Source: Sepiola atlantica
Taxonomy: Eukaryota; Mollusca; Cephalopoda; Sepiida; Sepiolidae
Assembly (NCBI GenBank): GCA_963556195.1
Contig: OY744525.1
Location: 63,405,633-63,469,632 of the forward strand
Length of the DNA stretch: 64,000 nucleotides
Reading direction: 5' to 3'
Part shown: in pieces, positions 53,770 to 64,000 of the stretch
Layout of the letters: the number at the start of each line of letters is the position of its first letter
Position numbering within the stretch: the stretch's first letter is position 1
Position numbers and translations under genes: made by a program
Notes under the pieces: model-generated
The model's database searches: none
Seen by the model: only the letters and a program-made list of their open reading frames with translations
Told to the model about the DNA's origin: nothing

Positions 53770-56700
53770 TTTTCTTGTTTTGAACACAAAATATTTCTTA
53801 GGGTTGGGGGAGAGTGAAAAATAAGGGGGCTGGAGAGATTTAGGGGTCGGGGAAAATTTTAGGGGTCAGGACGAACTTTTTAGGGGTCAGGCCAAATTTT
53901 TTTGTTTTTTTTTGTTTTGAAGTCAAAATATATCTCATGGTTGTAAGAGAGTGAAAAATTAGGGGGCTGGAGAGATTTAGGGGTTGGGGAAAATTTTAGG
54001 GGTCAGGACGAACTTTTTAGGGGACAGGCCAAATTTTTTTCTTTTTTTTTGTTTTTTTTTGTTTTGAAGTCAAAATATATCTCATGGTTGGGGGAGAGTG
54101 AAAAATTAGGGGGCTGGAGAGATTTAGGGGTCGGGGAAAATTTTAGGGGTCAGGACGTACTTTTTAGGGGTCAGGCCCAATTTTTTTCTTTTGTTTTGAA
54201 GTCAAAATATTTCTCAGGGTTGGGGGAGAGTGAAAAATTAGGGGGCTGGAGAGATTTAGGGGTCGGTGAAAAATTTTAGGGGTCAGGACGAACTTTTTAG
54301 GGGTCAGGCCAAATTTTTTTGTTTTTTTTTGTTTTGAAGTCAAAATATATCTCATGGTTGTAAGAGAGTGAAAAATTAGGGGGCTGGAGAGATTTAGGGG
54401 TCGGGGAAAATTTTAGGGGTCAGGACGAACTTTTTAGGGGTCAGGCCAAATTTTTTTGTTTTTTTTTGTTTTGAAGTCAAAATATTTCTCATGGTGGGGG
54501 GAGAGTGAAAAATTAGGGGGCTGGAGAGATTTAGGGGTCGGGGAAAATTTTAGGGGTCAGGACGAACTTTTTAGGGGTCAGGCCAAATTTTTTTGTTTTT
54601 TTTTGTTTTGAAGTCAAAATATATCTCATGGTGTGGGCAGAGTGAAAAATTAGGGGGCTGGAGAGATTTAGGGGTCGGGGAAAATTTAGGGGTCAGGACG
54701 AACTTTTTAGGGGTCAGGCCAAATTTTTTTCTTTTTTTTTTTTTTTTTTTGTTTTGAAGTCAAAATATTTCTCAGGGTTGGGGGAGAGTGAAAAATTAGG
54801 GGGCTGGAGAGATTTAGGGGTCCGGGAAAATTTTAGGGGTCAGGACGAACTTTTTAGGGGTCAGGCCAAATTTTTTTGTTTTTTTTTGTTTTGAAGTCAA
54901 AATATTTCTCATGGTTGGAGGAGAGTGAAAAATTAGGGGGCTGGAGAGATTTAGGGGTCGGGGAAAATTTTAGGGGTCAGGACGAACTTTTTAGGGGTCA
55001 GGCCAAATTTTTTTCTTTTTTTTCGTTTTTTTTTGTTTTGAAGTCAAAATATATCTCATGGTTGGGGGAGAGTGAAAAATTAGGGGGCTGGAGAGATTTA
55101 GGGGTCTGGGAAAATTTTAGGGGTCAGGACGAACTTTTTAGGGGTCAGGCCAAATCTTTTTTTTTTTTTTTGTTTTTTTTTTGTTTTGAAGTCAAAATAT
55201 TTCTCAGGGTTGGGGGAGAGTGAAAAATTAGGGGGCTGGAGAGATTTAGGGGTCGGGGAAAATTTTAGGGGTCAGGCGGAACTTTTTAGGGGTCAGGCCA
55301 AATTTTTTTCTTTTTTTTTGTTTTTTTTTTGTTTTGAAGTCAAAATATTTCTCAGGGTTGGGGGAGAGTGAAAAATTAGGGGGCTGGAGAGATTTAGGGG
55401 TCGGGGAAAATTTTAGGGGTCAGGACGAACTTTTTAGGGGTCAGGCCAAATTTTTTTGTTTTTTTTTGTTTTTTTCTGTTTTGAAGTCAAAATATTTCTC
55501 AGGGTTGGGGGAGAGTGAAAAATTAGGGGGCTGGAGAGATTTAGGGGTCGGGGAAAATTTTAGGGGTCAGGACGAACTTTTTAGGGGTCAGGCCAAATTT
55601 TTTTCTTTTTTTTTGTTTTTTTTTGTTTTGAAGTCAAAATATTTCTCAGGGTTGGGGGAGAGTGAAAAATTAGGGGGCTGGAGAGATTTAGGGGTCGGGG
55701 AAAATTTTAGGGGTCAGGACGAACTTTTTAGGGGTCAGGCCAAATTTTTTTCTTTTTTTTTGTTTTTTTTTTGTTTTGAAGTCAAAATATTTCTCAGGGT
55801 TGGGGGAGAGTGAAAAATTAGGGGGCTGGAGAGATTTAGGGGTCGGGGAAAATTTTAGGGGTCAGGACGAACTTTTTAGGGGTCAGGCCAAATTTTTTTC
55901 TTTTTTTTTGTTTTTTTCTGTTTTGAAGTCAAAATATTTCTCAGGGTTGGGGGAGAGTGAAAAATTAGGGGGCTGGAGAGATTTAGGGGTCGGGGAAAAT
56001 TTTAGGGGTCAGGACGAACTTTTTAGGGGTCAGGCCAAATTTTTTTCTTTTTTTTTGTTTTTTTTTGTTTTGAAGTCAAAATATTTCTCAGGGTTGGGGG
56101 AGAGTGAAAAATTAGGGGGCTGGAGAGATTTAGGGGTCGGGGAAAATTTTAGGGGTCAGGACGAACTTTTTAGGGGTCAGGCCAAATTTTTTTCTTTTTT
56201 TTTGTTTTTTTTTGTTTTGAAGTCAAAATATTTCTCAGGGTTGGGGGAGAGTGAAAAATTAGGGGGCTGGAGAGATTTAGGGGTCGGGGAAAATTTTAGG
56301 GGTCAGGACGAACTTTTTAGGGGTCAGGCCAAATTTTTTTCTTTTTTTTTGTTTTTTTTTTTGTTTTGAAGTCAAAATATTTCTCAGGGTTGGGGGAGAG
56401 TGAAAAATTAGGGGGCTGGAGAGATTTAGGGGTCGGGGATAATTTTAGGGGTCAGGACGAACTTTTTAGGGGTCAGGCCAAATTTTTTTGTTTTTTTTTT
56501 GTTTTGAAGTTAAAATATTTCTCATGGTTGGAGGAGAGTGAAAAATTAGGGGGCTGGAGAGATTTAGGGGTCGGGCAAAATTTTAGGGGTCAGGACGAAC
56601 TTTTTAGGGGTCAGGGCAAATTTTTTTGTTTTTTTTTGTTTTGAAGTCAAAATATATCTCATGGTTGGGGGAGAGTGAAAAATTAGGGGGCTGGAGAGAT

Positions 56701-59700
56701 TTAGGGGTCTGGGAAAATTTTAGGGGTCAGGACGAACTTTTTAGGGGTCAGGCCAAATTTTTTTCTTTTTTTTTGTTTTTTTTCTGTTTTGAAGTCAAAA
56801 TATTTCTCAGGGTTGGGGGAGAGTGAAAAATTAGGGGGCTGGAGAGATTTAGGGGTCGGGGAAAATTTTAGGGGTCAGGACGAACTTTTTAGGGGTCAGG
56901 CCAAATTTTTTTCTTTTTTTTTTGTTTTGAAGTTAAAATATTTCTCATGGTTGGAGGAGAGTGAAAAATTAGGGGGCTGGAGAGATTTAGGGGTCGGGCA
57001 AAATTTTAGGGGTCAGGACGAACTTTTTAGGGGTCAGGGCAAATTTTTTTGTTTTTTTTTTGTTTTGAAGTCAAAATATTTCTCAGGGTTGGGGGAGAGT
57101 GAAAAATTAGGGGGCTGGAGAGATTTAGGGGTCGGGGAAAATTTTAGGGGTCAGGACGAACTTTTTAGGGGTCAGGCCAAATTTTTTTCTTTTTTTTTGT
57201 TTTTTTCTGTTTTGAAGTCAAAATATTTCTCAGGGTTGGGGGAGAGTGAAAAATTAGGGGGCTGGAGAGATTTAGGGGTCGGGGAAAATTTTAGGGGTCA
57301 GGACGAACTTTTTAGGGGTCAGGCCAAATTTTTTTCTTTTTTTTTGTTTTTTTTTGTTTTGAAGTCAAAATATTTCTCAGGGTTGGGGGAGAGTGAAAAA
57401 TTAGGGGGCTGGAGAGATTTAGGGGTCGGGGAAAATTTTAGGGGTCAGGACGAACTTTTTAGGGGTCAGGCCAAATTTTTTTCTTTTTTTTTGTTTTTTT
57501 TTTGTTTTGAAGTCAAAATATTTCTCAGGGTTGGGGGAGAGTGAAAAATTAGGGGGCTGGAGAGATTTAGGGGTCGGGGAAAATTTTAGGGGTCAGGACG
57601 AACTTTTTAGGGGTCAGGCCAAATTTTTTTCTTTTTTTTTGTTTTTTTTTTGTTTTGAAGTCAAAATATTTCTCAGGGTTGGGGGAGAGTGAAAAATTAG
57701 GGGGCTGGAGAGATTTAGGGGTCGGGGATAATTTTAGGGGTCAGGACGAACTTTTTAGGGGTCAGGCCAAATTTTTTTCTTTTTTTTTGTTTTTTTCTGT
57801 TTTGAAGTCAAAATATTTCTCAGGGTTGGGGGAGAGTGAAAAATTAGGGGGCTGGAGAGATTTAGGGGTCGGGGAAAATTTTAGGGGTCAGGACGAACTT
57901 TTTAGGGGTCAGGCCAAATTTTTTTCTTTTTTTTTGTTTTTTTTTGTTTTGAAGTCAAAATATTTCTCAGGGTTGGGGGAGAGTGAAAAATTAGGGGGCT
58001 GGAGAGATTTAGGGGTCGGGGAAAATTTTAGGGGTCAGGACGAACTTTTTAGGGGTCAGGCCAAATTTTTTTTTTTTTTTTTTGTTTTGAAGTCAAAATA
58101 TTTCTCATGGTTGGAGGAGAGTGAAAAATTAGGGGGCTGGAGAGATTTAGGGGTCGGGGAAAATTTTAGGGGTCAGGACGAACTTTTTAGGGGTCAGGCC
58201 AAATTTTTTTCTTTTTTTTTGTTTTTTTTTGTTTTGAAGTCAAAATATTTCTCAGGGTTGGGGGAGAGTGAAAAATTAGGGGGCTCGAGAGATTTAGGGG
58301 TCGGGGAAAATTTTAGGGGTCAGGACGAACTTTTTAGGGGTCAGGCCAAATTTTTTTGTTTTTTTTGTTTTGAAGTCAAAATATTTCTCAGGGTTGGGGG
58401 AGAGTGAAAAATTAGGGGGCTGGAGAGATTTAGGGGTCGGGGAAAATTTTAGGGGTCAGGACGAACTTTTTAGGGGTCAGGCCAAATTTTTTTGTTTTTT
58501 TTTTGTTTTGAAGTTAAAATATTTCTCATGGTTGGAGGAGAGTGAAAAATTAGGGGGCTGGAGAGATTTAGGGGTCGGGCAAAATTTTAGGGGTCAGGAC
58601 GAACTTTTTAGGGGTCAGGGCAAATTTTTTTGTTTTTTTTTTTGTTTTGAAGTCAAAATATATCTCATGGTTGGGGGAGAGTGAAAAATTAGGGGGCTGG
58701 AGAGATTTAGGGGTCGGGGAAAATTTTAGGGGTCAGGACGAACTTTTTAGGGGTCAGGCCAAATTTTTTCTTTTATTTTGTTTTTTTTGTTTTGAAGTCA
58801 AAATATATCTCATGGTTGGGGGAGAGTGAAAAATTAGGGGTCTGGAGAGATTTAGGGGTCGGGGAAAATTTTGGGGGTCAGGCGGAACTTTTTAGGGGTC
58901 ATGCCAAATTTTTTTGTTTTTTTTGGTTTTGAAGTCAAAATATTTCTCATGGTTGGGGGAGAGTGAAAAATTAGAGGCTTGAGAGATTTAGGGGACGGGG
59001 AAAATTTTAGGGGTCAGGACGAACTTTTTAGGGGTCAGGCCAAATTTTTTTCTTTTTTTTTGTTTTTTTTCTGTTTTGAAGTCAAAATATTTCTCAGGGT
59101 TGGGGGAGAGTGAAAAATTAGGGGGCTGGAGAGATTTAGGGGTCGGGGAAAATTTTAGGGGTCAGGACGAACTTTTTAGGGGTCAGGCCAAATTTTTTTC
59201 TTTTTTTTTGTTTTTTTTTGTTTTGAAGTCAAAATATTTCTCAGGGTTGGGGGAGAGTGAAAAATTAGGGGGCTGGAGAGATTTAGGGGTCGGGGAAAAT
59301 TTTAGGGGTCAGGACGAACTTTTTAGGGGTCAGGCCAAATTTTTTTCTTTTTTTTTGTTTTTTTTTGTTTTGAAGTCAAAATATTTCTCAGGGTTGGGGG
59401 AGAGTGAAAAATTAGGGGGCTGGAGAGATTTAGGGGTCGGGGAAAATTTTAGGGGTCAGGACGAACTTTTTAGGGGTCAGGCCAAATTTTTTTCTTTTTT
59501 TTTGTTTTTTTTTTGTTTTGAAGTCAAAATATTTCTCAGGGTTGGGGGAGAGTGAAAAATTAGGGGGCTGGAGAGATTTAGGGGTCGGGGAAAATTTTAG
59601 GGGTCAGGACGAACTTTTTAGGGGTCAGGCCAAATTTTTTTTTTTTTTTTTTGTTTTGAAGTCAAAATATTTCTCATGGTTGGAGGAGAGTGAAAAATTA

Positions 59701-62700
59701 GGGGGCTGGAGAGATTTAGGGGTCGGGGAAAATTTTAGGGGTCAGGACGAACTTTTTAGGGGTCAGGCCAAATTTTTTTCTTTTTTTTTGTTTTTTTTTG
59801 TTTTGAAGTCAAAATATTTCTCAGGGTTGGGGGAGAGTGAAAAATTAGGGGGCTCGAGAGATTTAGGGGTCGGGGAAAATTTTAGGGGTCAGGACGAACT
59901 TTTTAGGGGTCAGGCCAAATTTTTTTGTTTTTTTTGTTTTGAAGTCAAAATATTTCTCAGGGTTGGGGGAGAGTGAAAAATTAGGGGGCTGGAGAGATTT
60001 AGGGGTCGGGGAAAATTTTAGGGGTCAGGACGAACTTTTTAGGGGTCAGGCCAAATTTTTTTGTTTTTTTTTTGTTTTGAAGTTAAAATATTTCTCATGG
60101 TTGGAGGAGAGTGAAAAATTAGGGGGCTGGAGAGATTTAGGGGTCGGGCAAAATTTTAGGGGTCAGGACGAACTTTTTAGGGGTCAGGGCAAATTTTTTT
60201 GTTTTTTTTTTTGTTTTGAAGTCAAAATATATCTCATGGTTGGGGGAGAGTGAAAAATTAGGGGGCTGGAGAGATTTAGGGGTCGGGGAAAATTTTAGGG
60301 GTCAGGACGAACTTTTTAGGGGTCAGGCCAAATTTTTTCTTTTATTTTGTTTTTTTTGTTTTGAAGTCAAAATATATCTCATGGTTGGGGGAGAGTGAAA
60401 AATTAGGGGTCTGGAGAGATTTAGGGGTCGGGGAAAATTTTGGGGGTCAGGCGGAACTTTTTAGGGGTCATGCCAAATTTTTTTGTTTTTTTTGGTTTTG
60501 AAGTCAAAATATTTCTCATGGTTGGGGGAGAGTGAAAAATTAGAGGCTTGAGAGATTTAGGGGACGGGGAAAATTTTAGGGGTCAGGACGAACTTTTTAG
60601 GGGTCAGGCCAAATTTTTTTCTTTTTTTTTGTTTTTTTTCTGTTTTGAAGTCAAAATATTTCTCAGGGTTGGGGGAGAGTGAAAAATTAGGGGGCTGGAG
60701 AGATTTAGGGGTCGGGGAAAATTTTAGGGGTCAGGACGAACTTTTTAGGGGTCAGGCCAAATTTTTTTCTTTTTTTTTGTTTTTTTTTGTTTTGAAGTCA
60801 AAATATTTCTCAGGGTTGGGGGAGAGTGAAAAATTAGGGGGCTGGAGAGATTTAGGGGTCGGGGAAAATTTTAGGGGTCAGGACGAACTTTTTAGGGGTC
60901 AGGCCAAATTTTTTTCTTTTTTTTTGTTTTTTTTTGTTTTGAAGTCAAAATATTTCTCAGGGTTGGGGGAGAGTGAAAAATTAGGGGGCTGGAGAGATTT
61001 AGGGGTCGGGGAAAATTTTAGGGGTCAGGACGAACTTTTTAGGGGTCAGGCCAAATTTTTTTCTTTTTTTTTGTTTTTTTTTTGTTTTGAAGTCAAAATA
61101 TTTCTCAGGGTTGGGGGAGAGTGAAAAATTAGGGGGCTGGAGAGATTTAGGGGTCGGGGATAATTTTAGGGGTCAGGACGAACTTTTTAGGGGTCAGGCC
61201 AAATTTTTTTGTTTTTTTTTTGTTTTGAAGTTAAAATATTTCTCATGGTTGGAGGAGAGTGAAAAATTAGGGGGCTGGAGAGATTTAGGGGTCGGGCAAA
61301 ATTTTAGGGGTCAGGACGAACTTTTTAGGGGTCAGGGCAAATTTTTTTGTTTTTTTTTGTTTTGAAGTCAAAATATATCTCATGGTTGGGGGAGAGTGAA
61401 AAATTAGGGGGCTGGAGAGATTTAGGGGTCTGGGAAAATTTTAGGGGTCAGGACGAACTTTTTAGGGGTCAGGCCAAATTTTTTTCTTTTTTTTTGTTTT
61501 TTTTCTGTTTTGAAGTCAAAATATTTCTCAGGGTTGGGGGAGAGTGAAAAATTAGGGGGCTGGAGAGATTTAGGGGTCGGGGAAAATTTTAGGGGTCAGG
61601 ACGAACTTTTTAGGGGTCAGGCCAAATTTTTTTCTTTTTTTTTTGTTTTGAAGTTAAAATATTTCTCATGGTTGGAGGAGAGTGAAAAATTAGGGGGCTG
61701 GAGAGATTTAGGGGTCGGGCAAAATTTTAGGGGTCAGGACGAACTTTTTAGGGGTCAGGGCAAATTTTTTTGTTTTTTTTTTGTTTTGAAGTCAAAATAT
61801 TTCTCAGGGTTGGGGGAGAGTGAAAAATTAGGGGGCTGGAGAGATTTAGGGGTCGGGGAAAATTTTAGGGGTCAGGACGAACTTTTTAGGGGTCAGGCCA
61901 AATTTTTTTCTTTTTTTTTGTTTTTTTCTGTTTTGAAGTCAAAATATTTCTCAGGGTTGGGGGAGAGTGAAAAATTAGGGGGCTGGAGAGATTTAGGGGT
62001 CGGGGAAAATTTTAGGGGTCAGGACGAACTTTTTAGGGGTCAGGCCAAATTTTTTTCTTTTTTTTTGTTTTTTTTTGTTTTGAAGTCAAAATATTTCTCA
62101 GGGTTGGGGGAGAGTGAAAAATTAGGGGGCTGGAGAGATTTAGGGGTCGGGGAAAATTTTAGGGGTCAGGACGAACTTTTTAGGGGTCAGGCCAAATTTT
62201 TTTCTTTTTTTTTGTTTTTTTTTTGTTTTGAAGTCAAAATATTTCTCAGGGTTGGGGGAGAGTGAAAAATTAGGGGGCTGGAGAGATTTAGGGGTCGGGG
62301 AAAATTTTAGGGGTCAGGACGAACTTTTTAGGGGTCAGGCCAAATTTTTTTCTTTTTTTTTGTTTTTTTTTTGTTTTGAAGTCAAAATATTTCTCAGGGT
62401 TGGGGGAGAGTGAAAAATTAGGGGGCTGGAGAGATTTAGGGGTCGGGGATAATTTTAGGGGTCAGGACGAACTTTTTAGGGGTCAGGCCAAATTTTTTTC
62501 TTTTTTTTTGTTTTTTTCTGTTTTGAAGTCAAAATATTTCTCAGGGTTGGGGGAGAGTGAAAAATTAGGGGGCTGGAGAGATTTAGGGGTCGGGGAAAAT
62601 TTTAGGGGTCAGGACGAACTTTTTAGGGGTCAGGCCAAATTTTTTTCTTTTTTTTTGTTTTTTTTTGTTTTGAAGTCAAAATATTTCTCAGGGTTGGGGG

Positions 62701-63488
62701 AGAGTGAAAAATTAGGGGGCTGGAGAGATTTAGGGGTCGGGGAAAATTTTAGGGGTCAGGACGAACTTTTTAGGGGTCAGGCCAAATTTTTTTTTTTTTT
62801 TTTTGTTTTGAAGTCAAAATATTTCTCATGGTTGGAGGAGAGTGAAAAATTAGGGGGCTGGAGAGATTTAGGGGTCGGGGAAAATTTTAGGGGTCAGGAC
62901 GAACTTTTTAGGGGTCAGGCCAAATTTTTTTCTTTTTTTTTGTTTTTTTTTGTTTTGAAGTCAAAATATTTCTCAGGGTTGGGGGAGAGTGAAAAATTAG
63001 GGGGCTCGAGAGATTTAGGGGTCGGGGAAAATTTTAGGGGTCAGGACGAACTTTTTAGGGGTCAGGCCAAATTTTTTTGTTTTTTTTGTTTTGAAGTCAA
63101 AATATTTCTCAGGGTTGGGGGAGAGTGAAAAATTAGGGGGCTGGAGAGATTTAGGGGTCGGGGAAAATTTTAGGGGTCAGGACGAACTTTTTAGGGGTCA
63201 GGCCAAATTTTTTTGTTTTTTTTTTGTTTTGAAGTTAAAATATTTCTCATGGTTGGAGGAGAGTGAAAAATTAGGGGGCTGGAGAGATTTAGGGGTCGGG
63301 CAAAATTTTAGGGGTCAGGACGAACTTTTTAGGGGTCAGGGCAAATTTTTTTGTTTTTTTTTTGTTTTGAAGTCAAAATATATCTCATGGTTGGGGGAGA
63401 GTGAAAAATTAGGGGGCTGGAGAGATTTAGGGGTCGGGGAAAATTTTAGGGGTCAGGACGAACTTTTTAGGGGTCAGGCCAAATTTTT
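53770..63488 (+). repeat. ~147-bp G-rich satellite, about 66 copies
   Basis: The monomer is TTTTGAAGTCAAAATATTTC, TCAGGGTTGGGGGAGAG, AATTAGGGGGCTGGAG, ATTTAGGGGTCGGGG, TTTTAGGGGTCAGGACGA, TTTTTAGGGGTCAGGCCAAA and a T-rich linker of variable length. Three inner ~22-bp subrepeats share TTTAGGGGTC. Blocks repeat with offsets of 442 bp (three monomers), 1,569 bp (57.9 kb onward) and 4,721 bp (55924-58764 versus 60645-63485). Outer monomers on the left (53.8-55.2 kb) are more diverged. Long open frames arise because 147 is divisible by three. They start at TTG, break with linker length and are not considered genes. Confidence 0.97.
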
Positions 63489-64000
63489 TAGGGTCAGCCC
63501 AAATTTAGGGGCGGCGATATGTTTGTATTTAGCTTCCACACCGGGGCGGCGATAGGTACTTATTTAGCATTCAGCAGTGGTGATAGGTACTTATATAGCA
63601 TGTGCACATGGGCGGTAATAAGTACGTATATAGTATGCACACCGGGGCAGTGATAGGTATGTATTTAGCATGCGCACTGAGGAAGCGATCGGTTCATATA
63701 TAGCACACGCACCGGGGCGGCGATAGGTACGTATATAGCACATGCACAGGGGCGGCGAAAGGTACATATTTAAAATTCACACCCGGCGGCGAAAGGTACA
63801 TATTTAAAATTCACACCGGGGCGGCGATAGGTACGTATTTAGCATTCGCACCGTGGCGGCGATATGTACGTATTTAGCTTCCACACCAGGGCGGCGATAG
63901 GTACGTATTCAGAATTCAGGGGTGGCGATAGCTACGTATATAGCATGTACACACGGGCAGCAATAAGTACGTACATAGCATGCGCTCTGCGGCGGCGATC
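63489..64000 (+). repeat. 35-bp GC-rich tandem array, runs off the window
   Basis: Units GGGGCGGCGATAGGTACGTA, TTTAGCATTC, CAC at 35-bp spacing (63786, 63821, 63856, 63891), diverged in the middle. The junction with the 147-bp satellite passes through a shortened AGGGTCAGCCC piece. Confidence 0.92.

Noticed and set aside
55334..63555. Series of long open frames (up to ~250 codons) as a repetitive protein gene
   Set aside because: All are translations of the 147-bp satellite. Most start at TTG, end where linker length shifts the frame, lack splice or promoter context, and contain poly-F linkers.

Overview
This window looks like AT-rich, repeat-dense DNA from a metazoan nuclear genome. A coleoid cephalopod or another mollusc is my best guess. 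The grounds are long (AT)n tracts beside tRNA-headed SINEs, hammerhead-ribozyme (HHR) motifs inside SINE-like and Penelope-like remnants, several decayed non-LTR retrotransposon families, and a large satellite block. The taxon is an inference; no diagnostic host gene is present. I could not support any intact host protein-coding gene. Almost every open stretch is a transposon relic or a translated low-complexity repeat.

Layout. 1-5.4 kb: a SINE with a U2 snRNA-like head, two Helitron copies (one with both ends) and two fragments of Penelope-like elements. 5.4-13.8 kb: overlapping decayed LINE fragments on both strands, a second U2-related SINE, and a 0.9-kb polypyrimidine tract. 14.8-20.5 kb: a cluster of HHR-bearing elements. 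These include two tRNA-headed HHR-SINEs, a head-to-head ribozyme palindrome, and a 355-bp-spaced direct pair of HHRs with the layout of a retrozyme. 20.5-28.4 kb: more LINE debris, then the best-preserved LINE (25.5-28.4 kb, minus) with endonuclease and reverse transcriptase. 28.9-31.3 kb: compound microsatellite, a 0.9-kb polypurine tract, and a 5S-rRNA-headed SINE nested in an older repeat. 32.8-36.4 kb: a SINE, a LINE 3' end inserted into a minisatellite, and a 25-bp minisatellite. 36.8-48.2 kb: U2 fragment, duplicated AT-flanked repeats, HHR-SINEs, two fold-back inverted repeats, LINE 3' ends and a 0.7-kb-spaced direct repeat. 48.6-49.4 kb: a 30-bp minisatellite. 50.2-64.0 kb: a SINE, then about 12.6 kb of satellite DNA. 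That block holds a duplicated composite unit with 54-bp and G-rich minisatellites, an 80-bp satellite with a 400-bp higher-order repeat, a ~147-bp G-rich satellite with 1,569-bp and 4,721-bp higher-order repeats, and a 35-bp GC-rich array that runs off the end.

The strongest biological theme is the convergence of retroelement heads and ribozymes. SINE-like elements here use tRNA-, U2- and 5S-like heads. About ten loci carry a recognisable hammerhead core (CUGANGA / GAAA / UH) with compensating helices. Four of these are exactly 45 nt with the same architecture, and two of the four lie in tandem. That fits small self-cleaving retroelements mobilised in trans, probably with Penelope-like machinery, whose remnants are also present. 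Everything here was read by eye; no alignment or search was run.
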